Shown: one piece after another, positions 8,787 through 16,764 of the stretch
How the letters are laid out: each line of letters opens with the position of its first letter
Numbering within the stretch: position 1 is the first letter of the stretch
Source: an uncultured Sphingomonadaceae bacterium
GTDB lineage: Bacteria; Pseudomonadota; Alphaproteobacteria; Sphingomonadales; Sphingomonadaceae
Reading direction: 5' to 3'
DNA: 64,000 bases
Assembly (NCBI GenBank): GCA_947494305.1
Contig: CANLUL010000004.1
Location: forward strand, 151,635 to 215,634
Translations under genes and position numbers: made by a program
Notes under the pieces: generated by a model
Databases searched by the model: none
Told to the model about the DNA's origin: nothing
Seen by the model: only the letters and a program-made list of their open reading frames with translations

Positions 8787-8818
8787 CGGTCAAACCAAAA
8801 ATCAGAAAGGTTTGACCG
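8787..8818. terminator. Perfect 10-bp stem-loop between convergent operons
   Basis: CGGTCAAACC (8787-8796) pairs exactly with GGTTTGACCG (8809-8818) around a 12-base A-rich loop. It lies between the convergent small-protein gene (stop at 8738) and the membrane protein gene, and it contains that gene's stop codon and last codons. There is no T-run on either strand, so it may be a bidirectional terminator that needs other factors, an mRNA 3'-end stabiliser or a protein site. Confidence 0.5.
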
Positions 8819-9494
8819 CGCCCAAAAAGCAAACACTCGCAATGGTGATCCAGTAGATATATGCAGATATCCGAGCCTGCCCGATTTCCCGCTCTAGCGC
8901 CGCTTCCTGTGCTGCATCGGGTCCTTGGGATAAAATCCGGAACCGTTCCGTCCAACGCCGCATAACCAACCGCAGGAACAAGCCAATACACAACGCAAAG
9001 GCATAAAGTGCTATTTTGGCCGGGTACCAGAAGTTTCCAGGGCCGGATTCAATTGGACCACTTTCACCAAACGCCATGAATGAAATAACGAGCAATCCCA
9101 GTATCAGCGGATAACGCAGTTTTTCTTCAAGCATTGTTACAGTAATACCGATGTCGGTTTCACGCTTAAGAAAGGCCGTCCATGTCATCGCCAGCCAGAT
9201 GGCAAAAAACAACCACATCAGCCAGATACCAGCGCCCTCAAGAAGCGGGACAAAGCCATATAGTTTGCCCATGTGCAATCCCAGCGGAAGCAGTAGAACA
9301 ATTCCCGTTCTCGCTAAAATATCGATGCGATATGCGGTCTCCATATGGCGCTTGCGCTCTTCCAACGATAACTCGCGATTGGTGACATTATAGCTTGTTT
9401 GAAAAACACCCCATTCACCGCCCAGCCAATAAACCATGGCCAATATGTGGATCCATCTGAGGATCGATAACTCATTTGCCGTTAGAAATTCCAT
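8802..9494 (-). CDS. Integral membrane protein, paralogue of the one at the window start
   Basis: About 230 residues with five or six hydrophobic segments make this an inner-membrane protein. The N-terminal helix carries RWIHILAMVYWLGGEWGVF, which corresponds to the FVHIILFVLWLGADVGVFL region of the truncated gene at 1-341. An RTGIVLLLPLGLHM helix is also shared. Two ATG codons compete (9497 and 9494); the AGGGGA site at 9501-9506 gives better spacing to 9494. It is a single gene, divergent from the 9561 operon across operator box 3. It resembles CopD- or DUF2269-like four-helix proteins only loosely, so I give no family name. A role in transport, electron transfer or sensing for the cluster is open. 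Confidence 0.75.
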   Translation of the reverse strand: MEFLTANELSILRWIHILAMVYWLGGEWGVFQTSYNVTNRELSLEERKRHMETAYRIDILARTGIVLLLPLGLHMGKLYGFVPLLEGAGIWLMWLFFAIWLAMTWTAFLKRETDIGITVTMLEEKLRYPLILGLLVISFMAFGESGPIESGPGNFWYPAKIALYAFALCIGLFLRLVMRRWTERFRILSQGPDAAQEAALEREIGQARISAYIYWITIASVCFLGAVKPF

Positions 9495-9524
9495 CATTGC
9501 TCCCCTGCAATATTCGTGATTAAT

Positions 9525-9542
9525 AATTTGTCCGGACAAATT
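9525..9542. promoter_or_regulatory. Operator box 3 (AATTTGTCCGGACAAATT)
   Basis: This perfect 18-bp palindrome lies between the divergent membrane protein gene (9494) and the plus-strand pair beginning at 9561. It matches box 4 at 18391-18408 over all 18 bases, and its placement shows that it serves two divergent transcripts. Confidence 0.82.
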
Positions 9543-9560
9543 GCTCTTGGCAAGAGAAAA

Positions 9561-10325
9561 ATGGACTGGCATGATGATTTTATTGGAGAAAAACTGATGA
9601 AGCATCGCATAATTGAAGGCCGACTGGAATACACCTCACGCAAACCGGAGATGGAGGGACAAAATCGAGGTTTTGAAACCTTCATGTTTACCCGTCATGG
9701 TGATGGCAAAGTTACCATGCGTGCGCACTGTGAGATTTATGAGCCAGAACCAACGGTCATGCGCGACATCATCTATGCAATGGATGAGAATAGTCAGCCG
9801 ATGGATCTCCATGTTCGTCTAACCGTCGGTGATGCATTCATGGGCTCTGGTTGGATGCGATTTGACGGCGAGCATATTGAGATGGAAAGCTATGGTCCAG
9901 GCATTGGTCGCCTGTCCCAAAAAGTTGAAGCAGAGTTGCCACTGACCGGCTTCGGTACCCACCCAATTGTTTCTGATGGCTATATGCTATCGACCCAAGA
10001 TTGGAACAAGACCGACAAGCGCCTGCTCAACTGTTACCTCCCCTCACCTGACCACCGCGGCGCTACCCCGCCGCAAATTGCTCAGGTAAAAATTGGGGCG
10101 ATGTATCTGGGTAAGGAAGAAGTAACGGTCCCTGCAGGAACCTTCCAATGTAAACATCTGCAGTTTATTGACGATGCAAGCATCATTCCGGGAACCGGCG
10201 GGATGGCTGGCGAGCACCCTCCTTATGATGTGTGGATTACCGATGATGAGGACGGCATTTTTGTTCAAGGTGGTGTCGGCGGATATATGATGACCTGGTA
10301 TGAACTCGCCGAGCTAAAGCGATAA
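9561..10325 (+). CDS. Protein of unknown function (DUF3108-like beta-rich)
   Basis: This soluble protein of about 254 residues is rich in beta-strand-like sequence, has no signal peptide and shows no catalytic motif I recognise. The TAPAGTF-like segment EVTVPAGTFQCKHLQF is the kind of strand-turn-strand seen in DUF3108-type proteins, a weak resemblance only. The ATG at 9561 is 18 bases after operator box 3. An alternative ATG at 9597 has a better ribosome site (GGAG nine bases upstream) and would shorten the protein by 12 residues. It is followed two bases later by the FAD monooxygenase gene, so the two form an operon. It may be a binding or accessory protein for the monooxygenase substrate; this is inference. 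Confidence 0.7.
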   Translation: MDWHDDFIGEKLMKHRIIEGRLEYTSRKPEMEGQNRGFETFMFTRHGDGKVTMRAHCEIYEPEPTVMRDIIYAMDENSQPMDLHVRLTVGDAFMGSGWMRFDGEHIEMESYGPGIGRLSQKVEAELPLTGFGTHPIVSDGYMLSTQDWNKTDKRLLNCYLPSPDHRGATPPQIAQVKIGAMYLGKEEVTVPAGTFQCKHLQFIDDASIIPGTGGMAGEHPPYDVWITDDEDGIFVQGGVGGYMMTWYELAELKR

Positions 10326-10327
10326 AA

Positions 10328-11482
10328 TTGAAGATCGTTGTTATCGGAGCAGGTTTGGGCGGATTGACCGCAGCAATCGCGTTGCGTCAACAAGGTATAG
10401 ATGTCGAAGTCCATGAAGCCGCCGGTCAATTAGAAGAAACCGGTGCGGGCCTAACCCTTGGCCTGGGCGCACAACATGTTTTTCGCGCGCTGGGCCTGCA
10501 AGATGTCATTGCTGTGGAAGCCTGCCCTGCTGGTACCTTGCCCTTCTTGCACTATCGTGATGCCCGCGTTTTGATGGGTGATTTTGATCATGGTAGTGGC
10601 CAAGCGGATGATGGCGCGGCTAATATCGTCCGACACATTTATCGTGCGGACTTACAGAAGGTCCTGATTGCTTCCCTCGGGCAACTGGGTGGTACGATAT
10701 GCACTGACCATAAACTGATAGAAATTGATGATAACGGCGACCATGCCATTGCTAAATTCGCCAACGGTGAAACAACAAAGGGAGATCTTATCATTGGTGC
10801 AGATGGGGTGCGCTCCTCGGTTCGGGCCATTCTATATCCCTCCGACGAACCCAGGTTTACCGATCATGTTGCATATCGTTTTTTGGTACCGATGACCCAA
10901 GCCAAACCGTTTATGACATTGGGCAGAAGCGCGATCTTCATTGGACCACAGCGAACCTTCAATCGCTATACCATGTGTCAGGGTGAAGTGGTGAATTGTG
11001 CCGGTTTGGTTGAAACATCAGAACCTGTCCCCGAAGGCTGGTCCATTGGCGCGAGTCAAGACGAACTAGCGCAAGCCTTTTCCGGATGGCATCCCGATAT
11101 TCTGGGCCTAATCGGCCACGCATCGCAAATAATCAAATGGGGCCTCTATGATCGCAAACCACTGGATCGTTGGTCAAATGGTCGCGTGACAATGCTCGGA
11201 GACGCCGCTCATGCGATGCTTCCCTTTTTGGGTATGGGTGCAGCGATGGCTATTGAGGATGGCTACATTCTGGCCAAAACATTAGACATGGAACCCGACG
11301 TCACCAAAGCACTGGCCCGCTATGAGGCAGCGCGAAGACCGCGCACCGAGCAGGTTCATGCAGCTTCAATCATGCAGGGTAAAGTCACTCAAGCCATTGA
11401 TCCTGACACTTTCAAGCCTTCATCCGCACCGATGAACAACATGGAAATGATGGCATTCAATCCAGTAACGGCGCCATTTTAG
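10328..11482 (+). CDS. FAD-dependent aromatic-ring-type monooxygenase
   Basis: The 384-residue sequence is a complete class A flavoprotein monooxygenase (salicylate hydroxylase / 6-hydroxynicotinate 3-monooxygenase fold). The Rossmann dinucleotide motif IGAGLGG is at residues 6-12, the DG motif IGADGVRSSVR is near residue 160, and the second FAD motif is GDAAHAMLPFLGMG. These enzymes use NAD(P)H and oxygen to hydroxylate activated rings. The start appears to be TTG 10328, because MKIVVIGAG is the canonical N-terminus and no earlier in-frame start fits; no strong ribosome site is visible, so translation may depend on coupling to the upstream gene. In this cluster it is the best candidate for the oxygenase that prepares the ring for opening. 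A non-aromatic substrate cannot be excluded. Confidence 0.9.
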   Translation: MKIVVIGAGLGGLTAAIALRQQGIDVEVHEAAGQLEETGAGLTLGLGAQHVFRALGLQDVIAVEACPAGTLPFLHYRDARVLMGDFDHGSGQADDGAANIVRHIYRADLQKVLIASLGQLGGTICTDHKLIEIDDNGDHAIAKFANGETTKGDLIIGADGVRSSVRAILYPSDEPRFTDHVAYRFLVPMTQAKPFMTLGRSAIFIGPQRTFNRYTMCQGEVVNCAGLVETSEPVPEGWSIGASQDELAQAFSGWHPDILGLIGHASQIIKWGLYDRKPLDRWSNGRVTMLGDAAHAMLPFLGMGAAMAIEDGYILAKTLDMEPDVTKALARYEAARRPRTEQVHAASIMQGKVTQAIDPDTFKPSSAPMNNMEMMAFNPVTAPF

Positions 11483-11506
11483 ACGCGCTTCTATCCGGCT
11501 GCGCGT
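11483..11506. terminator. 6-bp stem-loop between convergent operons
   Basis: ACGCGC (11483-11488) pairs with GCGCGT (11501-11506) around a 12-base loop. It sits between the stop of the plus-strand monooxygenase gene and the final codons of the minus-strand oxidoreductase gene, including that gene's stop. There is no T-run. The layout matches the longer hairpin at 8787-8818: 12-base loop, straddling the minus-strand stop codon. Confidence 0.4.
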
Positions 11507-12516
11507 ATCAATATTTTACCGAAATGCGACCCGCTTTCCAGATGACGAAATGCATCCGGTGCCGCAGCAAAGGCAAACTCCTTGTCGACAGGATTATTGA
11601 TGCCTTGTTTTGCCACGACATCGATGGCCGAGACCATCATCTCTCTGCTTCCTGAAGCCAGTCCTTTGATGGTAATATTCTTGCCAATCAATGCGCCCTG
11701 ACTGGCGCTGGCTTGCGCTTGGGGCGTTCCTGACAAGGCGCCTAAAGTACCAATTTTTCCATTAACCGCTGTCGCCGCCACCGTTTCCTCCAGTGCGGGG
11801 AAACCTAGCGTATCCACAACAACATCGGCTCCACGTCCATTCGTCTGTTCCATCAATGCGGCAGCCCAGTCGGGACGTTCGCGATAGTTGGCTGTAAAAT
11901 CAGCTCCCATTTCCCGGGTGCGCGCCAGTTTTTCCTCACTAGAAGATGTAATCGCAAAATCAGCTCCCAAGGCCTTTGCCAATTGCAAAGCAAATATAGA
12001 AACACCGCCAGTACCTTGCGACAAAACCAGTTCGCCTGGTTTTACATCTCCAAACGCGACCATTGCGTGCCAAACGGTGCCTGCAACTACTGACAAAGAT
12101 GCTGCCGTCTGATCCGAAATTGCCTCCGGCAAAGCAATGGCTGCATCCGCCGGCAGCAAGATTTTCTCGGCCAACCAACCATCCTTGGTTACCCCTAGAT
12201 CAGCGCCAAATATTCCGAAATTATAGGCTCCGTCCAACCAAGTCGTGAAATGAGGAGCCATTACACGATCGCCTATATTGAAACCTTCAACACCATCTCC
12301 AATAGCTTCGATCATCCCAACACCATCAGAAAGTGGCACGCGAGTTTCCGGAAGATCAGTGCCGTAGGCACCACCGATAACCATCAAATCTCGATAATTT
12401 AGGCCAGCAGCGGTCACTTTGATCAATAGTTGTCCTGCACCAGCAACCGGATCATCCCGTTCTGACAATATAAGACCATCAATGCCGGTCCTTGCTCCCA
12501 TTTGCCACGCTCTCAT
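11491..12516 (-). CDS. MDR-family zinc-free alcohol dehydrogenase / quinone oxidoreductase
   Basis: The 341-residue protein has the medium-chain dehydrogenase/reductase layout: an N-terminal GroES-like domain (AAGLNYRDLMVIGG) and a C-terminal Rossmann domain with SQGTGGVSIFALQLAKALGAD. The cysteine ligands for structural and catalytic zinc are absent, which fits the NADPH:quinone oxidoreductase / enoyl-reductase branch. That branch reduces alpha,beta-unsaturated carbonyls or quinones. It is the last gene of the eight-gene minus operon that begins at 18325, three bases downstream of the small-protein gene. A double-bond reduction in the pathway would fit, but the substrate is unknown. Confidence 0.88.
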   Translation of the reverse strand: MRAWQMGARTGIDGLILSERDDPVAGAGQLLIKVTAAGLNYRDLMVIGGAYGTDLPETRVPLSDGVGMIEAIGDGVEGFNIGDRVMAPHFTTWLDGAYNFGIFGADLGVTKDGWLAEKILLPADAAIALPEAISDQTAASLSVVAGTVWHAMVAFGDVKPGELVLSQGTGGVSIFALQLAKALGADFAITSSSEEKLARTREMGADFTANYRERPDWAAALMEQTNGRGADVVVDTLGFPALEETVAATAVNGKIGTLGALSGTPQAQASASQGALIGKNITIKGLASGSREMMVSAIDVVAKQGINNPVDKEFAFAAAPDAFRHLESGSHFGKILIRAAG

Positions 12517-12519
12517 ATA

Positions 12520-12771
12520 CTATTCCCCCTCGCGCAGCGGCGCAAAAATACGATTTATAAATTCCTGGAGCTTGGCTTCTTTTTGCTCGGGCGAGGCTTC
12601 CAAGCCTTCTAGCGCCATCAACCGCTCTTCCTGAACCCACATCTCCTGCACCATATTCATGATTACAGCGACGTAGCGATCCATGCCGGGGTCATCAAAA
12701 AATTTTGGTTTTCCATCTGGTCCGTAAATTTCCTTCGGAGTATCATCCGGTTTAAATGCTGGCTCCGCCAT
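12520..12771 (-). CDS. Small helical partner of methyltransferase copy 2
   Basis: This 83-residue acidic, helix-rich protein starts at ATG 12771, overlapping the methyltransferase stop by one base (TAATG); a longer frame from 12801 would read into the upstream gene. Its KPKFFDDPGMDRYVAVIMN segment and the following E-rich helix match the small protein at 8376-8738. The repeated gene order of methyltransferase followed by small partner is the main evidence that it is real and functional. No known family is recognised. It is shorter than its paralogue at both ends. Confidence 0.8.
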   Translation of the reverse strand: MAEPAFKPDDTPKEIYGPDGKPKFFDDPGMDRYVAVIMNMVQEMWVQEERLMALEGLEASPEQKEAKLQEFINRIFAPLREGE

Positions 12772-13958
12772 TATTCTTTCCACGCTCCAAAGCCAAACCA
12801 CATAATACCCTCTGCGAGGCGCCCAGTTGTTTCGCTGTCCACCGCATTCGCATCTTCATTGGCAATCGCTTCCGCGACAGCATCTTCACCATAAATTCCA
12901 ATACTGGGAACGACGAATTGAAAATAGTCCTCCGCACCAAAACCTCCGTTCTCGCATAGTGACTTCGGATCTTCATCGCGAAAACCTTTGTAGAATGGTT
13001 CGCTGTTATACCAACTGTCCCAATCCAGATAGAAGCCTTCAAAAGCGCCCATCTGATCATTCGGTGGCAATTCCATATGCAGCAGCAGCCCGCCCGGTTT
13101 CAAAACACGATAGGCCTCTTCAAACGCCTTGGCTCGCGCTTTTGCAGACAGCTCATGCAGAAACATCGATGAGAAAACGAGGTCGAAACTTTCGTCCTCA
13201 TAGTCTAATGCATCGGCAGACATTTGTTTGAAATGGACTTCTTGGCCTTGCATTTTCGCCCTCGCAGATGCGTAGCAAAGTCCTCCTGCCGCCGCATCAA
13301 TTGCCTCGACTTTAGCGTCAGGGAAGGTCTGCTTCCACGGCAAAGTATTGTGACCGATCGTACAACCGGTATCCAGGATGCGCTCTGGTTTGAACTCCGG
13401 AAACTTTCCGGACACATAGGCCGACATGGAAAGTCCGATATCATCCAGATTAGCGCCCATAAGGCCCATGGAGAACACAGCCAGACCTTGATCGTAGACC
13501 GCGCCAGCTTCCAGTGAATTGCCGCCCCGAGTATAGCTTCCCGGCATTAAATGCACTTCAATGGCATCAACGTTGCGAGGAATGTCCATATCGGGATTCA
13601 AAGTGACGGAACCTGGAATATTGTCCACTTTCTTGGCTTCTGCTTCCATCCGTTCCAGATCACGTTCGACGATCGAACCGGCCGCATTCCAAACCATTTT
13701 TTGTGCCTGTACCCGCATCGCAGAATAGATGTTGAAAGCTGGATCACCCCGCATTGCGACATGCGCTTCATTGCTCGTCTGGGGCGATCGTCCGTTTTCC
13801 CGAGCAAACGCCGGGGCCGCCCGTTCGTCAAAGGCCGTGTGCAAATCCGCGGCCAGATCATTCAAGATGAAGGAGCGAATGCCAGACACAAACCGTCCCC
13901 TCGCCGCCTCATCGGTTGTCAGTTCCGGTTTCATTGGATGTTTTAGTTCCACGCCCAT
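12771..13958 (-). CDS. SAM-dependent methyltransferase with conserved N-terminal domain (copy 2)
   Basis: This 395-residue protein is a paralogue of the methyltransferase at 7147-8379. It has the same N-terminal domain signature (LNPDMDIPR, then HLMPGSY, about residues 120-142), followed by motif I RILDTGCTIGHN (about 193-204), the acidic EAIDAAAGG strand and FDLVFSSMFLHE. The start is ATG 13958 after a GGAGAG site. It sits in the eight-gene minus operon between the lipocalin-like gene (nine-base gap) and its small partner (one-base overlap). Divergence between the two copies is large, so they probably act on different acceptors or differ in function. The acceptor is unknown. Confidence 0.87.
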   Translation of the reverse strand: MGVELKHPMKPELTTDEAARGRFVSGIRSFILNDLAADLHTAFDERAAPAFARENGRSPQTSNEAHVAMRGDPAFNIYSAMRVQAQKMVWNAAGSIVERDLERMEAEAKKVDNIPGSVTLNPDMDIPRNVDAIEVHLMPGSYTRGGNSLEAGAVYDQGLAVFSMGLMGANLDDIGLSMSAYVSGKFPEFKPERILDTGCTIGHNTLPWKQTFPDAKVEAIDAAAGGLCYASARAKMQGQEVHFKQMSADALDYEDESFDLVFSSMFLHELSAKARAKAFEEAYRVLKPGGLLLHMELPPNDQMGAFEGFYLDWDSWYNSEPFYKGFRDEDPKSLCENGGFGAEDYFQFVVPSIGIYGEDAVAEAIANEDANAVDSETTGRLAEGIMWFGFGAWKE

Positions 13959-13967
13959 CTTGCTCTC

Positions 13968-14423
13968 CTATTCAACTCGTTTTTCGTCACAAAGGGTGCG
14001 CTTGTAAGGCACCCCATCACGAAACCATTGCCAAATCCGTGCCCTCGATTGACCATCGTCAGCAATTTCGATCATCTCGGTATACCGCTCGCCGGGAGCG
14101 TCTTTTCGGTCAAGTCGCAATAGTAACAGTCCTTCACTATCCCAACCATAGCCAGAGAAGCGATCTGTTTCCCAATAGACTTTTCCATCCCGATAGACGC
14201 CGCCAAATTCATATTTCGCTGTTGTTCCATCTGACCAAATCAAATCATTGTGCTGAATGTAAGCATATTCACCAGAGTCGGGAAACTCGCAGTGAGTGAC
14301 AACCTGATGCTCATCGATCAGCGTTCCATTTGCCGCCTGGTGCCGATAGATACCATCCCAATGCCCTTCATGCGCCAACATGCTGGGCATATTTTCTGCC
14401 AATAGTTTCCGCCATCCGCTCAT
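13968..14423 (-). CDS. Lipocalin-like (DUF3598-like) protein, copy 1
   Basis: This 151-residue soluble protein is built of aromatic-rich beta-strand-like segments. It opens with LAHEGHWDGIYRH and carries HNDLIWSDGTT in the middle. The protein at 19791-20291 has ILARHEGVWDGIYSY and TNHYTWSDGKT at the same positions, so they are paralogues, one in each of the two divergent operons that share operator box 4. The pattern recalls the calycin/lipocalin-type DUF3598 proteins, a loose assignment. The start overlaps the aldehyde dehydrogenase stop (ATGA). It may bind or isomerise a small hydrophobic intermediate; this is inference. Confidence 0.75.
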   Translation of the reverse strand: MSGWRKLLAENMPSMLAHEGHWDGIYRHQAANGTLIDEHQVVTHCEFPDSGEYAYIQHNDLIWSDGTTAKYEFGGVYRDGKVYWETDRFSGYGWDSEGLLLLRLDRKDAPGERYTEMIEIADDGQSRARIWQWFRDGVPYKRTLCDEKRVE

Positions 14424-15844
14424 GTAAAATTCTGTTCTGCAAAGTCGCTAATTTTGGCTGCTTCGCCGCTTTGTCTAATCAATACGCGCTTTCGAAAAAA
14501 GCGCATCAAACCGCTGCTTCCCATACGAGAAGCACCCAGCCCGGAATTTTTAAAACTTGATTTTTCTGCCTCCCAGACCATCGAAGTCAGCGATCCATCG
14601 TTGATCGATATACCACCGGCGTTTAGCCTGGAACCCACCCGTTCTGCCTCTTCCAAATTCCCAGCAACAACGGCTGCGGAAAGCCCAAAATCTGTCGCAT
14701 TCGCCATCATTACGGCCTCGTCAACAGTGTCAAACGCGCGCACTGGAATGACAGGGCCAAAGTTTTCATCAGAAATTACGGTCATTTGTGAAGTAACATT
14801 GGTCAAAACGGTAGGTCGCAAATAGTGGCCACCATCCAGTATCTCCACCTTACCTCCAGTCAGGATTTCCGCCCCTTTTTTGACAGCATCATCTATCTGA
14901 GATTGCGCTATTTCGGCCTGCTTATCAAAAATAAATGGGCCTATATGCCCCTGATTGATATCCGGATGGTTTAACTCCACAGCCTCGGCCTGTGTCACAA
15001 GGCTATCGAGAAACTCCCCGGCAATTTCTTTAGCAACATAGACCCGCTCAATAGACTGACAGGCCTGTCCCGTATTCACAATGCTAGCTCTTAAAGCGGT
15101 TGCAGCAGCTTTCTCAGGATCAGCGCTAGCCAAAACGATCATTGGGTCTTTTCCGCCCAATTCGAGACTGGCTGGAATGAACGCCTTTGCTGCTGCTTCT
15201 CCAACCTTTCGTCCGGTAGCAACTGATCCGGTGAAACAAACATAGTCGACATGCTCAATCATCGCTGCACCCGTTGCACCATCTCCTTCCACAATGGACA
15301 GAACGGCTGCGAGTTCTGGCACCGCCTTTACGGTATCCATCAAGGGAGCAATGAAGCGTGGTGTGACCTCCGATGGCTTAATCAATACTGCACATCCCGC
15401 CATCAACGCCGGAATGGCATCAATGAGAGCCAATGTCATTGGGAAGTTCCAGGGACTGATCACACCCACAAGTTGATAGGGTACAAGCTGCGTTGATGTT
15501 GTGATTGTAGGTTGCGACGTTGGTTGATCAGTCACTTGCTCTTGGGCAATCAGCTTCGGCGCTAGCTCTACCCACCGCCTTATCTGTCCCGGTACTCCAG
15601 CCGCTTCTATCTTTGATATGCCAGATCGACCGGTATCGTCGGTAAGTGCTGAAATGATGACGCCCAAATTCGCTTCAATTGCCGTGGCCCATTCGATCAA
15701 AATGACACCGCGTTCATTTGGTGTTTTGTGAGCCCATTCTGATTGAGCTGACCGCAATCTGTCTGCTTCCGAAGCAATGGCATTTTGGTCCAGCGGACTT
15801 ATTTTATAGTCCGTTTCACCGGTTCTGGGATTCCGCACTTTCAT
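14420..15844 (-). CDS. NAD(P)-dependent aldehyde dehydrogenase
   Basis: The 474-residue protein is a complete aldehyde dehydrogenase that oxidises an aldehyde to the acid. Visible landmarks are the cofactor-fold SPWNFPMTLALIDAIPAL, the glutamate motif LELGGKDPMIVL and the catalytic cysteine in NTGQACQSIERVYV. I chose ATG 15844, which overlaps the upstream stop (ATGA) and follows GGAAGG by seven bases, over the TTG at 15859. The gene lies fourth in the minus operon, between a PuuE-like deacetylase and the lipocalin-like gene. It probably oxidises a semialdehyde released by ring or side-chain cleavage; the exact aldehyde cannot be told. Confidence 0.93.
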   Translation of the reverse strand: MKVRNPRTGETDYKISPLDQNAIASEADRLRSAQSEWAHKTPNERGVILIEWATAIEANLGVIISALTDDTGRSGISKIEAAGVPGQIRRWVELAPKLIAQEQVTDQPTSQPTITTSTQLVPYQLVGVISPWNFPMTLALIDAIPALMAGCAVLIKPSEVTPRFIAPLMDTVKAVPELAAVLSIVEGDGATGAAMIEHVDYVCFTGSVATGRKVGEAAAKAFIPASLELGGKDPMIVLASADPEKAAATALRASIVNTGQACQSIERVYVAKEIAGEFLDSLVTQAEAVELNHPDINQGHIGPFIFDKQAEIAQSQIDDAVKKGAEILTGGKVEILDGGHYLRPTVLTNVTSQMTVISDENFGPVIPVRAFDTVDEAVMMANATDFGLSAAVVAGNLEEAERVGSRLNAGGISINDGSLTSMVWEAEKSSFKNSGLGASRMGSSGLMRFFRKRVLIRQSGEAAKISDFAEQNFT

Positions 15845-16764
15845 TGCTGTGCCTTCCAACTGTCCATAATTTCATCACCGCGGGCAAAGCCGATATCATC
15901 CCGTGCAGCGAAACCGGTAATCAGTTTTTCAAAACTAGAAATCCGATAAGGCAATCCCATAATATAGGGAGTCAGATGCATCGGAAGCATGCGGCCACCA
16001 TGGCTCTCGGCTTCTGCCAATAACCAGTTTGCCGCATCCTCCATCGATTCAGCATAGCTGTCCACCGATTGCTGTTGCACATTGATGATTTGGCGATCCG
16101 ATAGCTCGTGGTTCAGCGGAATATTGATAACCGGGCCGGACTGCGTATCGAACTGGTAGGGCAATTCGTCATTGACCCAGTCGCACATATATTCAATCCC
16201 GGCATCTACAAGCAGCTTCGCGGTATTAAAGCTTTGAGATCGAGCAATAGATAGCCAGCCCCGGGGCCGCGTGCCCACAACTGCTTCCAATCCATCCAGA
16301 GCTGTTGCAATCAGCGCCTGTTCTTCCGCTTCATCCATGCCGCTGGCTATAGTACCGTTCATGTCCATACTATGCGCGATAATCTCATGCCCGGCGGCAA
16401 CGATGTCCTGCACTAGGTCCGGATAACGCTGCGCAATTGCGCTATTTGTCGCGACAGAAACCTTGGCACCGACTTTCTCGAACGCGTCAAGCAGGCGGTA
16501 TATGCCAATGCGCGTTCCATATTCCCTTGCCGTGTAGTGGCGGTAATCAGGATAGGCTGTTTGCATATGTCCAGGTGCCCTGAAAGGATCATCTGTTGGA
16601 ACAATGGGAAACCATTCCAGGCTGATAACGGGCCAAACCAAGAGTTTCTTTCCGTTTGGCCATGTGATGGGAGTGCGCTCAAAGAAATTGGAATAGGGAT
16701 AATAATCGTGATCCATACCGCGTCGGCGTTTTGGATATTCGAGATAGTTAGAGTCCAAACTCAT
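15841..16764 (-). CDS. Polysaccharide-deacetylase-fold hydrolase (PuuE-like), copy 1
   Basis: At 307 residues it belongs to the NodB-fold carbohydrate esterase 4 superfamily, in the allantoinase-like PuuE branch that also acts on cyclic amides and imides. Characteristic parts are AREYGTRIGIYRLLDAFEK, the AAGHEIIAHSMDMNG segment and GWLSIARSQSFNTAKLL. The start is ATG 16764, overlapping the stop of the adjacent copy (ATGA); an upstream extension would run into that gene. It is a paralogue of the protein at 16761-17651. Two copies in tandem suggest either a heteromer or two successive hydrolyses. A role in opening an N-containing ring or removing an acyl group is inference. Confidence 0.85.
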   Translation of the reverse strand: MSLDSNYLEYPKRRRGMDHDYYPYSNFFERTPITWPNGKKLLVWPVISLEWFPIVPTDDPFRAPGHMQTAYPDYRHYTAREYGTRIGIYRLLDAFEKVGAKVSVATNSAIAQRYPDLVQDIVAAGHEIIAHSMDMNGTIASGMDEAEEQALIATALDGLEAVVGTRPRGWLSIARSQSFNTAKLLVDAGIEYMCDWVNDELPYQFDTQSGPVINIPLNHELSDRQIINVQQQSVDSYAESMEDAANWLLAEAESHGGRMLPMHLTPYIMGLPYRISSFEKLITGFAARDDIGFARGDEIMDSWKAQQ

